Position numbers and translations under genes: made by a program. A stretch of DNA of 64,000 bases from Candidatus Fimadaptatus faecigallinarum (GTDB lineage: Bacteria; Bacillota; Clostridia; Christensenellales; Aristaeellaceae), in contig DVNK01000050.1 in NCBI GenBank assembly GCA_018714445.1, positions 1 to 64,000 of the forward strand, read 5' to 3'. The notes beneath the pieces are model-generated. The model worked only from the letters and a program-made list of their open reading frames with translations. It had not been told where the DNA came from and searched no databases. The first letter of the stretch is position 1; each line of letters opens with the position of its first letter. Positions 50,897-58,469 of this stretch are shown piece by piece.

Positions 50897-52852
50897 ATGA
50901 GTGAGAAGAAAGGCACAATTTCAATACATGCACAAAATATAATGCCTATAATAAAGAAGTGGCTGTATTCGGATAAAGATATATTCGTGCGCGAACTGGT
51001 CAGCAACGGCTGCGATGCGATAGCCAAATATAAGCTGTTGGCTTCGCGCGGCGAGGTCGAGGCTGAAGATGACTACGCCGTGTACATAGAGGTCGATAAG
51101 GAAAACAAGGTCATGCGCTTTATCGATAACGGCGTGGGCATGACTGCGGACGAGGTCGAGAAGTACATAACTCAGGTGGCTTTCTCGGGCGCGACCGAGT
51201 TCATAGAGAAGTACAAGGGCGACAAGAACGATGGCGACGGCATAATCGGACACTTTGGCTTGGGATTCTATTCAGCGTTCATGGCGGTTGAAAAGGTGCA
51301 GATAGATACGCTCAGCTGGCAGAAGGATGCACAGCCCGTGCGTTGGGTGTCCAGCGACGGCATGGAGTACGACATGAGCGAAGGCGACCGCACCACTCGC
51401 GGCAGCACGATCACGCTCTACATGAACGAGGACAGCCTGGACTTCCTGGAGCCGGCGCGCATACGCGAGGTGCTGGACAAGTACTGCGCGTTCATGCCGA
51501 TACCGATATACCTCAACATAATCGGTCAGACCGAGGAAGTGGAGGTCGAGGACGAATCCGCCGAGCCTGCCGAGGCCACTGAAGGCGACAAGGCTGAAGC
51601 CGCAGAAGGCGATAAGGCTGAGTCCAAGCCCAAGAAGCGCGTGACGCGGCCTGTTGGCCCCAAGCAGATCAACGACACGCATCCGCTGTGGCTCAAGATG
51701 CCCAAGGACGTGACAGACGACGAGTACAAGGCGTTCTATCATAAGGTGTTCCATGACTACGATGAGCCGTTGTTCTGGATACATCTGAATGCCGATTACC
51801 CGTTCAACCTCAAGGGCATACTGTACTTCCCGAAGCTCAAGAACGAGTTCACCGCGAACGAGGGACAGATAAAGCTGTTCAGCGGCCAGGTGTTCGTCGC
51901 GGATAATATAAAGGAAGTCATACCGGAATTCCTGATGCTGCTCAAGGGCGTCATAGATTGCTCCGATCTGCCGCTGAACGTATCCCGCTCGTTCCTGCAG
52001 AACGATGGCTATGTGCAGAAGATGGCGGCGTACATCACGCGCAAGGTAGCCGACCGGCTGGTAAGCGAGTTCGAGAACAACCGCGAACAATACCAGGGCT
52101 ACTGGTCGGACATCAACCCGTTTGTCAAGTACGGCTGCATAAAGGACAAGAAGTTCTACGACCGCGTAAAGGGCGCCATCATATTCAAGACTGTGGATGG
52201 CGAGTATCTGACCTTGGAAGAGTACAAGGCCAAGAACCCCGAAAAGCAGGAAAAGACGGTCTACTACTGCAATGATGCGCAGGCTCAGGCCCAGGCGGTT
52301 GAGCTGTATAAGCAGCAGGGCATAACCGTAGTGTTGCTCGACCAGCTGATAGACGGCAACTTCATAAGCTTCCTCGAGTACACCGAAAGCGGCATGCAGT
52401 TCAAGCGCGTGGACAGCGATGTCAGCGGCCTGACCGAGGACGACGCGGTGATAGATGCCAACTGGACCAGTCACTTGGAGGAGCTGTTCCGCGCGGCGAC
52501 CGGCAACGACAAGCTCGACGTTGAGCTCAAGAAGCTCAAGAGCGAGGCCATGCCGGCGATGGTTATGGTCGAGGAGCAGTCGCGCCGGTTCACTGAGATG
52601 AGCAAGCGCTGGGGCGGCGGCTTCGCGTTCCCGGAGCAGAAGAAGCTCGTACTCAACACGGGCAACGCGCTGGTGCAGTATCTGGCAACTGCCGATGTGG
52701 ATGAAAAGAGCAAGCTGATGGCGCGGCAGGTATACGATCTGGCTGAGATGGGCCAGGCGCCGCTGGATGGCGATGCTATGCTGGCGTTTGTGAAGCGCTC
52801 TTATGAGTTGCTGGCGCTGCTGGCGGATGCCAATGGCAAAAAGAATGATTAA
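50897..52852 (+). CDS. htpG: Molecular chaperone HtpG (Hsp90) with charged linker
   Basis: A dimeric ATP-dependent chaperone. The 651-aa product has the GHKL ATPase start (IFVRELVSNGCDAIAKYK, about 33-50; IDNGVGMT near 74; GHFGLGFYSAFMA near 114-126), the middle domain (from LWLKMPKDV, about 257) and the C-terminal dimerisation domain. Between the N and middle domains is a Glu/Lys-rich linker of about 40 residues (about 213-255) with a duplicated EGDKAE unit, more like eukaryotic Hsp90 than E. coli HtpG, which has a short linker. The ATG follows GGAGG by seven bases; an upstream in-frame ATG is inside the leader. CIRCE and a sigma-A promoter precede it. Confidence 0.95.
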   Translation: MSEKKGTISIHAQNIMPIIKKWLYSDKDIFVRELVSNGCDAIAKYKLLASRGEVEAEDDYAVYIEVDKENKVMRFIDNGVGMTADEVEKYITQVAFSGATEFIEKYKGDKNDGDGIIGHFGLGFYSAFMAVEKVQIDTLSWQKDAQPVRWVSSDGMEYDMSEGDRTTRGSTITLYMNEDSLDFLEPARIREVLDKYCAFMPIPIYLNIIGQTEEVEVEDESAEPAEATEGDKAEAAEGDKAESKPKKRVTRPVGPKQINDTHPLWLKMPKDVTDDEYKAFYHKVFHDYDEPLFWIHLNADYPFNLKGILYFPKLKNEFTANEGQIKLFSGQVFVADNIKEVIPEFLMLLKGVIDCSDLPLNVSRSFLQNDGYVQKMAAYITRKVADRLVSEFENNREQYQGYWSDINPFVKYGCIKDKKFYDRVKGAIIFKTVDGEYLTLEEYKAKNPEKQEKTVYYCNDAQAQAQAVELYKQQGITVVLLDQLIDGNFISFLEYTESGMQFKRVDSDVSGLTEDDAVIDANWTSHLEELFRAATGNDKLDVELKKLKSEAMPAMVMVEEQSRRFTEMSKRWGGGFAFPEQKKLVLNTGNALVQYLATADVDEKSKLMARQVYDLAEMGQAPLDGDAMLAFVKRSYELLALLADANGKKND

Positions 52853-52888
52853 TACGCGCTGATAGAGCGCAGAAGGCATGTGTTCTTA

Positions 52889-52923
52889 AAAATGCCCCGG
52901 GAGCAGGTCTCCCGGGGCATTTT
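52889..52923. terminator. Rho-independent terminator after htpG
   Basis: A perfect 15-bp stem (AAAATGCCCCGGGAG with its complement, 5-base CAGGT loop) flanked by A- and T-runs, so it can act in both directions. Confidence 0.88.
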
Positions 52924-52996
52924 GCGCTATATCCGAATATAAAATCGGGAATTCCAATAATAGTTCGGATATTATCGTAAAGTTTTGAAAACCGGA

Positions 52997-53030
52997 TTGC
53001 GTCAAAGCGGAGTATGCAGTATAATACTGC
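52997..53030 (+). promoter_or_regulatory. Promoter with palindromic operator before the methyltransferase
   Basis: TTGCGT (52997-53002), 17-bp spacer, TATAAT (53020-53025). A perfect 15-base palindrome GCAGTAT-A-ATACTGC (53016-53030) covers the -10 box and is a likely repressor site. The regulator is unknown. Confidence 0.65.
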
Positions 53031-53057
53031 ACAATATACATCAAGGAGGCGAACTAT

Positions 53058-53849
53058 ATGTACAAGGATGAAATAAGAGCGTATTATGATGCGAATGTAC
53101 AGACCGAATGGCAACGCATGGAGCGCCATCCGGTCGAGTTTGCGATCAATAAGCACTACATCGACATGTACATACAGCCCGGCATGCGCGTGCTGGACGT
53201 GGGCGGCGGTCCAGGCCGTTACAGCTTGCACCTGGCTGAGCGTGGCTGCGACGTGACGCTCGTCGACCTGAGCGCGGGCAACGTGGAGTTCGCCCGGAAT
53301 GAGGCGCAGCGGCAGGGCCTGAGATTGCGCGCCGAACAGGGCGATGCGTGTGCACTGGGCAGCCTGGCGTGCGGCGAGTTCGATGCGGTGTTGCTTATGG
53401 GTCCGCTGTATCATCTCCAGCAGCAGGCTGAACGCGAACGGGCAGCGGCGCAGGCATTTGCGGCGCTGCGCGATGGAGGATACGTGTTTGCGGCGAGCAT
53501 AAACAGCTATGCGGGCGTGATGTACTATCTGCAAAACGATCCGGCACTGATCCTTGATGCGACGGAGTGCGAATACCTGGCTGCAATAGAGCGTGGCGAG
53601 GCATACAGTGGCTGTGGTTTTACACAGATGCACTTCATGAGTCATGATGCGCTTATTGCGCTGATGTGCGGCGCCGGGTTTAAGCAGCTGCATCTGGTAA
53701 ACAGCTAGGGCATGTGTTCGCCGCGGGAGGCGGATATCGCAGCGCGGCCGGAGCTGCTTGAGCGGTGGCTGAAGCTGTCGTTGAGCGTATGCGAGCGTCC
53801 GGAGCTGTATGGCATGGCCGAGCATCTGCTGTTTGTCGGGCGCAAATAG
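53058..53849 (+). pseudogene. Class I SAM methyltransferase interrupted by an in-frame TAG
   Basis: The first 216 codons encode a SAM methyltransferase (motif I VLDVGGGPGRYSLHLAERG, about 45-63; LVDLSAGNVEFA, about 70-81; LLMGPLYHL near 115). A TAG at 53706-53708 stops it after LHLVNS. The same frame continues without shift for 46 codons to a second TAG at 53847-53849, encoding GMCSPREADIAARPELLER, then a segment with SVCERPELYGMAEHL and ending FVGRK, which looks like the normal family C-terminus (homologs as I recall them have an EG after the LHL block). The simplest reading is a nonsense change GAG to TAG. The catalytic core may still fold. The extended gene ends exactly where the convergent DUF4363 gene ends, supporting 53849 as the ancestral end. 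ATG follows AAGGAGG. Confidence 0.75.
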
Positions 53850-54233
53850 TCACATGAGGTTCTCCCAGCTCAACTCTTCCTTGTGCAGCAGGTGGTCCAG
53901 GTGTTCGCTGAGCTCGCCCGAGGCCAGCAACAATCCGGCATAGTTGTGCTGACGCGCAAGATGCCATATGCCGGTTACCGTCAGCGATACGTTGTCGAGG
54001 TCCTCATGGGGTATGAGCGCAGCCAGCGACGGCATAAGCTCGCGCCAGTCCTGCCAGAGCGATTGAGCGGCCTCGGCGACGCCCTGAGCGTCAGCGGCGG
54101 AAGCCGCCTGCTCAAGTCTTGCGTTATGGGATTGCATTTGCGTGACGGACGTGTTCAGCGCGTCGGTGCTGTAAATGCACAGCGCGGCCATGAGCACGAC
54201 TATTGCGCATATCGTCGTCAGCGTCAGTTTCAT
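53850..54233 (-). CDS. DUF4363-family protein
   Basis: A 127-aa protein with one N-terminal membrane helix (LTLTTICAIVVLMAALCIYS, about 3-22) and a helical extracytoplasmic domain with the family-like segments LEQAASAADAQGVAEAAQSLWQDW (about 39-62) and a histidine-rich EHLDHLLHKEELSW near the end. DUF4363 genes are usually found directly after DUF421 genes in Clostridia, as here (4-base overlap). Function unknown. ATG at 54233 seven bases from GGGAGG. Confidence 0.8.
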   Translation of the reverse strand: MKLTLTTICAIVVLMAALCIYSTDALNTSVTQMQSHNARLEQAASAADAQGVAEAAQSLWQDWRELMPSLAALIPHEDLDNVSLTVTGIWHLARQHNYAGLLLASGELSEHLDHLLHKEELSWENLM

Positions 54234-54943
54234 GGCATGTCCTCCCGGCTCAGCGGCTGGGCACGATAGCGGTTGCCGGCGTAGTCCTGTGCGTAGAGCC
54301 GTCCTTGGCGGTCGAGCGTGCACAGCAATGTGCATTCAGGCGCCAGGTTCAACGCGTCCAACTGAGCGAACAGCCAGCGCGTATCGCGGTTCAGCAGCTT
54401 CAGGTTTTCGCGGTCCGGCTGCCCATCAAGCATGAGCACCAGCGGCACGCCTTCAGGGCCGGGATGCACGTTCATCTCATGCGTGTTGGGCGGGCGATTA
54501 TCGGAGTTGGGGAATGCCGACAGCTGGCCGTTGGTTTCGAGTATGGCTTCGCCGACCTGCGAAATATCCATCTGCCCGGATACGCGCAGCGATTCCATCA
54601 GATCGCCCAGCGAATAGCACTGCCTTACGAGTTCGTCATGGTCGACCTTGCCGTCGCGTATAACTACTGCAGGCCGTCCTGATACAAGTCGCCGCATCCA
54701 GCCAAACCGGTAGCTCAGCACGGTTATCACCGAATGCGCCAGCAACAGCGCCAGCATTGGTACCACGCCGTATAGCAGCGGTATGCCAATGTCGCTGAGC
54801 GGAGCGGCGGCCAGGTCGGCCATCAACATCGCAATTGCCAGTTCAAACGGCTGAAGTTGACCTATCATGCGCTTGCCCATGAGCCGCATCGTTATCATCA
54901 CCACTACATACATGACCGTAGCGCGCGTAAAAACCATCAGCAT
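54230..54943 (-). CDS. DUF421/YetF-family membrane protein
   Basis: A 237-aa protein with three N-terminal membrane helices (about 3-20, 32-50, 58-77) and a cytoplasmic DUF421 domain. Family marks are VVMITMRLMGKRMIGQLQPFELA (about 14-36) and GRPAVVIRDGKVDHDELVR (about 87-105). In sporeformers several DUF421 proteins are expressed in the forespore, and roles in germination or spore envelope have been proposed; none is certain. ATG eight bases from GGAGG, 4-base overlap with DUF4363 downstream. A sigma-G-like promoter pattern lies upstream. Confidence 0.88.
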   Translation of the reverse strand: MLMVFTRATVMYVVVMITMRLMGKRMIGQLQPFELAIAMLMADLAAAPLSDIGIPLLYGVVPMLALLLAHSVITVLSYRFGWMRRLVSGRPAVVIRDGKVDHDELVRQCYSLGDLMESLRVSGQMDISQVGEAILETNGQLSAFPNSDNRPPNTHEMNVHPGPEGVPLVLMLDGQPDRENLKLLNRDTRWLFAQLDALNLAPECTLLCTLDRQGRLYAQDYAGNRYRAQPLSREDMP

Positions 54944-54963
54944 GCCAATCGCCTCCGTAGCGG

Positions 54964-54993
54964 TAGTATCTGCCGGAAATGGGAATACGATTC
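54964..54993 (-). promoter_or_regulatory. Weak sigma-G-like promoter of DUF421-DUF4363
   Basis: Minus strand: GAATC (54989-54993), 18-bp spacer, GATACTA (54964-54970), near the sigma-G pattern GHATR-N18-CATXHTA with two mismatches. The leader would be only about 14 bases, which weakens the case. Confidence 0.25.
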
Positions 54994-55019
54994 ATAATAT
55001 GTGACAGCCTCAAAATATA

Positions 55020-55067
55020 TTGACAAACATCTAAATGGATGGTAGAATGTATTCGATGTACATCGAA
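55020..55067 (+). promoter_or_regulatory. Promoter with perfect 16-bp palindromic operator
   Basis: TTGACA (55020-55025), 17-bp spacer, TAGAAT (55043-55048), followed at the expected start site by the perfect palindrome TTCGATGTACATCGAA (55052-55067). Likely the binding site of the ArsR-type regulator encoded second in this operon. Confidence 0.8.
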
Positions 55068-55089
55068 ATAAAATATAGGAGGCATTCTG

Positions 55090-55398
55090 ATGGAACAGCG
55101 GGAGCTTGACGAGCGACTTGCCGCCTGGGCTAACGAGCAGGCCGAATTAGCAAAGCGGGCAAAGGCTGCGGGAGATGAGCGTGCGCGCTCGATGGCGCTC
55201 ATGCTGAAGAACATGTATGAGTCGATGCTGCCCACGCTGGCACAACGCGCGCCGTGGGCACTGGAACGCTGTGCCGAGGAGTTGGCGCAGCGTGCGCAGG
55301 CGCATAATGAGCGCGGCGACTATGACAGTGCGGATAGATGCCAGGTGCAGCGCGCGGCGGTGGAACGCGTGCGGGCACTGCTAAAGGAGGAAACATGA
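55090..55398 (+). CDS. Small helical protein, function unknown
   Basis: A 102-aa, almost wholly helical, Ala/Glu/Arg-rich protein (ELDERLAAWANEQAELAKRA, then MLKNMYESMLPTLAQRAPWA). No membrane segment, cysteines limited to two (one in ERCAEEL, one in DRCQVQ), and no family I recognise. Two coiled-coil-like stretches (about 5-35 and 60-100). It overlaps the ArsR-DUF2087 regulator by 4 bases (ATGA), and the two share one promoter-operator, so it may be the target or modulator of that regulator. ATG follows AGGAGG by eight bases. Confidence 0.75.
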   Translation: MEQRELDERLAAWANEQAELAKRAKAAGDERARSMALMLKNMYESMLPTLAQRAPWALERCAEELAQRAQAHNERGDYDSADRCQVQRAAVERVRALLKEET

Positions 55399-55967
55399 GC
55401 GAGACGCTGATGGTGCTCAAGGCGCTGGCCGATGATACGCGGCTGAAGATACTGCGCGCATTGAACGAACGGGACATGTACGTTGAACTCATCGCCGAGC
55501 GGATGCAATTGACGCCGGCGACGGTGTCATTCCACATGAAGAAGCTTATGGCGGCGGGCCTGGTTGACTCGCGCCGGGAACAGTACTATACGGTATACTC
55601 GCTCAGGCGGGATATGTTCAACATGACGCTGGGCGAGCTGACGCTGCCGCAGGGCGAATCCGATACGGCGGGCCGGTTGCGCGAGGAGCTGTACCGGCGC
55701 AAGGTGTTGCGCGCGTTCATGCCTGACGGCAGGTGTGAGGTCATGCCGGCGCAGATAAAAAAGCGCATGATAATCTACGACGAGATATATTCACTGTTCG
55801 AACCGGGCCGGCGTTATACCGAAGCCGAGGTCAATGAGACGATTTCGCGCATACATGATGATTACTGCACGGTCAGGCGCGCGTTTATAGGGCTGGGCTG
55901 GATGACGCGCGAAGGCGGCATATACACTGTGCTGCCCAAGCCTGAGGGCGTTGCTGGTGCGCGTTGA
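55395..55967 (+). CDS. ArsR-type HTH regulator with C-terminal DUF2087
   Basis: A 190-aa regulator. Residues 1-80 form a winged helix (VLKALADDTRLKILRALNERDMYVELIAERMQLTPATVSFHMKKL), typical ArsR/SmtB without the metal-binding ELCVCDL cysteines. The C-terminal 80 residues (from MPDGRCEVMPAQIKKRMIIYDEI) are a DUF2087 domain, ending with INETI-like EVNETISRIHDDYCTVRRAFI. The signal it senses is unknown. The start ATG at 55395 follows AGGAGG; an in-frame upstream extension is not needed. The perfect palindrome at the operon promoter indicates autoregulation. Confidence 0.9.
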   Translation: MSETLMVLKALADDTRLKILRALNERDMYVELIAERMQLTPATVSFHMKKLMAAGLVDSRREQYYTVYSLRRDMFNMTLGELTLPQGESDTAGRLREELYRRKVLRAFMPDGRCEVMPAQIKKRMIIYDEIYSLFEPGRRYTEAEVNETISRIHDDYCTVRRAFIGLGWMTREGGIYTVLPKPEGVAGAR

Positions 55968-55987
55968 GTTTGACATAATGATAAAGT

Positions 55988-56029
55988 GACTGCCCCACGC
56001 GCGATTAAGGCATTGCGCGTGGGGCAGTC
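55988..56029. terminator. Bidirectional terminator between convergent genes
   Basis: A perfect 15-bp stem (GACTGCCCCACGCGC with its complement, 12-base loop) between the ArsR-DUF2087 and trpB2 ends. GTTTCATTT follows on the plus strand; a TCACTTTAT follows on the minus strand. Confidence 0.8.
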
Positions 56030-56075
56030 GTTTCATTTATAATATATGCATTTTATGCGCAGCGTTTAGATCATA

Positions 56076-57440
56076 TCATACGCGGGGCAGCTTGTCGAAT
56101 GCGCGCTGAAGTTCTGCATCGCTGGGTATATAGTCGGTCATCGTGCCGTCGTAGTAGCTGGCATAGGCGCTCATGTCGAAGTAGCCGGTTCCGGTCAGGC
56201 CAAACAGTATCGTCTTGGCCTCGCCGCTTTCGCGGCACTTGATGGCCTCGTCTATTGCGCAGCGTATGGCGTGGGACGACTCGGGCGCGGGCAGTATAGT
56301 CTCTATGCGGGCGAACTGTACCGCTGCTGCGAAAACGTCGGTCTGCTTGTAGGAAGTGGCTTCCATATAGCCGTCGTGATAGAGCTTGGACAGCACCGGC
56401 GACATGCCATGGTAGCGCAATCCGCCGGCATGGTTGGAAGCCGGGATAAAGCCGCAGCCGAGCGTGTACATGCGCGCCATCGGAGTTATGCGGCCGGTAT
56501 CGCAGAAGTCGTAGGCATAGCGGCCGCGGGTCAGCGACGGGCAGGAGGCGGGTTCGACGGCGATCATTCGCGGATTGGATTTGCCGTGGAGCTTATCGCG
56601 CATGAACGGCGCTATCAGTCCGCCCAGATTGGAGCCGCCGCCGGCACAACCGATTATTATATCTGGATATTCGTCTATGAGCTTGAACGCTTCATAGCAT
56701 TCAAGTCCGATTACCGACTGGTGCAGCAGCACCTGATTGAGCACCGAACCCAGCACGTAGCGGCAACCTTCAGTGGACACGGCGCATTCGACCGCCTCGG
56801 ATATTGCGCAGCCCAGGCTGCCGGTTGTATCGGGGTCATTTGCGAGTATTGCGCGGCCGGCCTTGGTGGTATTGCTGGGGCTGGGGATGACCTCTGCGCC
56901 AAAGGTATGCATCACGTCCTTGCGGTAAGGTTTCTGGTTGTAGCTGCCCTTGACCATGAACACTTTAAGATCCAGCCCGAATGCGGCGCAGGCTTCGGCC
57001 AGTGCGGTGCCCCATTGACCGGCTCCGGTCTCAGTGGTCAGGTGAGTGAGGCCCTGTGCCTTGGCGTAGTAAGCCTGTGCCAGGGCGGAGTTGAGCTTGT
57101 GACTGCCGGAGGTATTGTTGCCTTCGAACTTGTAGTATATATGCGCGGGGGTATCAAGCGCCTTTTCGAGGTTGTACGCGCGTATCAGCGGCGAAGGGCG
57201 GTATATGCGGTACATATCCAGCACCGGCTGCGGGATTGGAATGTAGGCGGTGGTATCATCCAGTTCCTGGCGCGCCAGTTCATCGCAGAACACCGGGCGC
57301 AGATCATCCAGCGTCACGGGCTTGAGCGTGGCCGGATTGAGCATGGGGTCGGGCTTATCGGCCATGTCGGCGCGCAGGTTGTACCATGCCTTGGGCAGCT
57401 GGTCCTCGGTGAGATACATGCGATAGGGGATGCGCTTCAT
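56076..57440 (-). CDS. trpB: TrpB2-type tryptophan synthase beta-like protein
   Basis: A 454-aa PLP enzyme of the TrpB2 group (longer than the 400-aa TrpB1). The Schiff-base Lys is in NNTSGSHKLNSALAQAYYA (about 108-126), the Gly-rich phosphate loop in GCAGGGSNLGGL (about 267-278) and the ETGAGQWG motif near 136-143. It makes tryptophan from indole and serine; TrpB2 proteins are thought to work without TrpA, and no trpA is present. An upstream T-box leader with a TGG specifier triplet supports control by uncharged tRNA-Trp. ATG eight bases after AGGAGG. Confidence 0.92.
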   Translation of the reverse strand: MKRIPYRMYLTEDQLPKAWYNLRADMADKPDPMLNPATLKPVTLDDLRPVFCDELARQELDDTTAYIPIPQPVLDMYRIYRPSPLIRAYNLEKALDTPAHIYYKFEGNNTSGSHKLNSALAQAYYAKAQGLTHLTTETGAGQWGTALAEACAAFGLDLKVFMVKGSYNQKPYRKDVMHTFGAEVIPSPSNTTKAGRAILANDPDTTGSLGCAISEAVECAVSTEGCRYVLGSVLNQVLLHQSVIGLECYEAFKLIDEYPDIIIGCAGGGSNLGGLIAPFMRDKLHGKSNPRMIAVEPASCPSLTRGRYAYDFCDTGRITPMARMYTLGCGFIPASNHAGGLRYHGMSPVLSKLYHDGYMEATSYKQTDVFAAAVQFARIETILPAPESSHAIRCAIDEAIKCRESGEAKTILFGLTGTGYFDMSAYASYYDGTMTDYIPSDAELQRAFDKLPRV

Positions 57441-57482
57441 TTTATTTACCTCCTGAAAATTTATTCGCCGGTTGCGAGCGGG

Positions 57483-57755
57483 TAAATAAAAATCCCGGAG
57501 GAATCACTTCCTCCGGGACAGAATAAATTCTGCGTTGCCACCCAGATTGGCGCTTGTGCGCCCGCTCATTTCGCATACCAGCATATGCGCTTCGTTGATA
57601 ACGGCTGAAGCTCCCGTCGGTTACTACTGACGCTTGCGCGCGTTCGCTCCGCCCTTAGCAGCCCATTCAATCAGCGCCATCATACCGCACTTACACCATC
57701 GGCGGCTCTCTGAGAATCAAGCACTCTGATTTACTATACTGCCTCATCGGTTTAT
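57483..57755 (-). promoter_or_regulatory. T-box riboswitch leader, probably tRNA-Trp
   Basis: Minus strand. The conserved T-box GGGTGGCAACGCA lies at 57531-57543 and can pair with the 5' arm to form the antiterminator. It is followed by an 11-bp terminator (TCCCGGAGGAA with its complement, 57493-57518) and a TTTTTATTTA run (57483-57492). Stem I lies at about 57600-57740, with AGAG near 57706-57712. In the specifier region GAATGGGC, the triplet TGG (57663-57665) codes Trp, matching the TrpB2 gene. Predicted: uncharged tRNA-Trp allows readthrough. The specifier position is inferred by eye. Confidence 0.88.
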
Positions 57756-57759
57756 CGGT

Positions 57760-57788
57760 ATTATATCAGCGGGTTCTGAGTTTGTCAA
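57760..57788 (-). promoter_or_regulatory. Sigma-A promoter of the T-box/trpB2 transcript
   Basis: Minus strand: TTGACA (57783-57788), 17-bp spacer, TATAAT (57760-57765), both consensus. Confidence 0.85.
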
Positions 57789-57842
57789 GTGTGAATTTTC
57801 AAAAAGTGAAGCTTGACAATGGCAGGGGAATGAGCCGTATGA

Positions 57843-58160
57843 CTAGCGTGCCTGATGTGCAGCGGGCGCATCTTCGGCCAGTAACCGATATGTGCGCGCG
57901 ATCACAACAGCCGATATCACGAACGTAAGCACGTCCGACACCGGCATGGAGTACAGCACCCCATCCAGTCCGAACCATATGGGCAGCACCAGCGCAAAAA
58001 CCAACTCAAGCACCAGTTCACGCAGCATCAATGCATTGTAGATACCAGCGCCTTGCCCAGCGATTGCAGGTATATGAACGTGCCACAGATAATGCAGGCG
58101 AGCGCCATAGCATATCAGCGCATGCCTCTGCGCTTGGTCTCCAGAAAAGAGTTGGCCGTT
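57843..58160 (-). pseudogene. Remnant of a MATE-family transporter
   Basis: The 62 codons ending at 57843 encode a C-terminal MATE helix pair (LRELVLELVFALVLPIWFG, then LDGVLYSMPVSDVLTFVIS). Reading further upstream on the same strand, the piece CGTFIYLQSLGKALVS precedes it in another frame, so a one-base shift lies near 58040, and before that SFLETKRRGMR is followed by an in-frame TGA. About 350 upstream codons of a normal MATE protein are missing. This is a decayed, 5'-truncated gene, not expressed as a transporter. No insertion sequence is visible next to it. Confidence 0.65.
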
Positions 58161-58469
58161 TATGCCACTTCGATTACCTACTCATCTACATAAAATGACA
58201 GCACACTGTCAAGCTGGCTTTACGCTTACAAGCCATGCACTGCCTAAAATAGGCTGTATAATTATAAGGTACGTGTTGCAACTTAAATTGCAAAGCCACG
58301 CCACTCTATGCAAGTCGATTATAGTTGATATCAATATGATTGTCAAGCGAAGCGGCGCGATGATTGGCGTTAATGTTTTGAGGAGGCATATAGTGCTGAG
58401 CGCGTGACTCATAATAGTGCGCAGACATGCATATACTATACGTGACCAAACAGGAAGGCAGGCGATTTG
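58161..58469. other. Intergenic region before rubrerythrin
   Basis: About 300 bases without a convincing gene. A TATAATTATA palindrome near 58256, weakly like half of a PerR box, and an AGGAGG at about 58381 that is followed only by a five-codon frame, are present. No firm promoter for rubrerythrin was identified. Confidence 0.35.

Noticed and set aside
51272-52879. A 535-codon open frame antisense to htpG
   Set aside because: Long antisense frames are common opposite GC-rich genes with this codon bias. The translation has no family features, and htpG on the plus strand is certain.
53706-53708. UAG as pyrrolysine or other recoding
   Set aside because: UAG ends other genes in the window, no pyl genes are present, and the methyltransferase is not of a pyrrolysine-containing family.
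58162-58407. An 81-codon frame before rubrerythrin
   Set aside because: No ribosome site, no recognisable family, and it overlaps AT-rich intergenic sequence next to a pseudogene.
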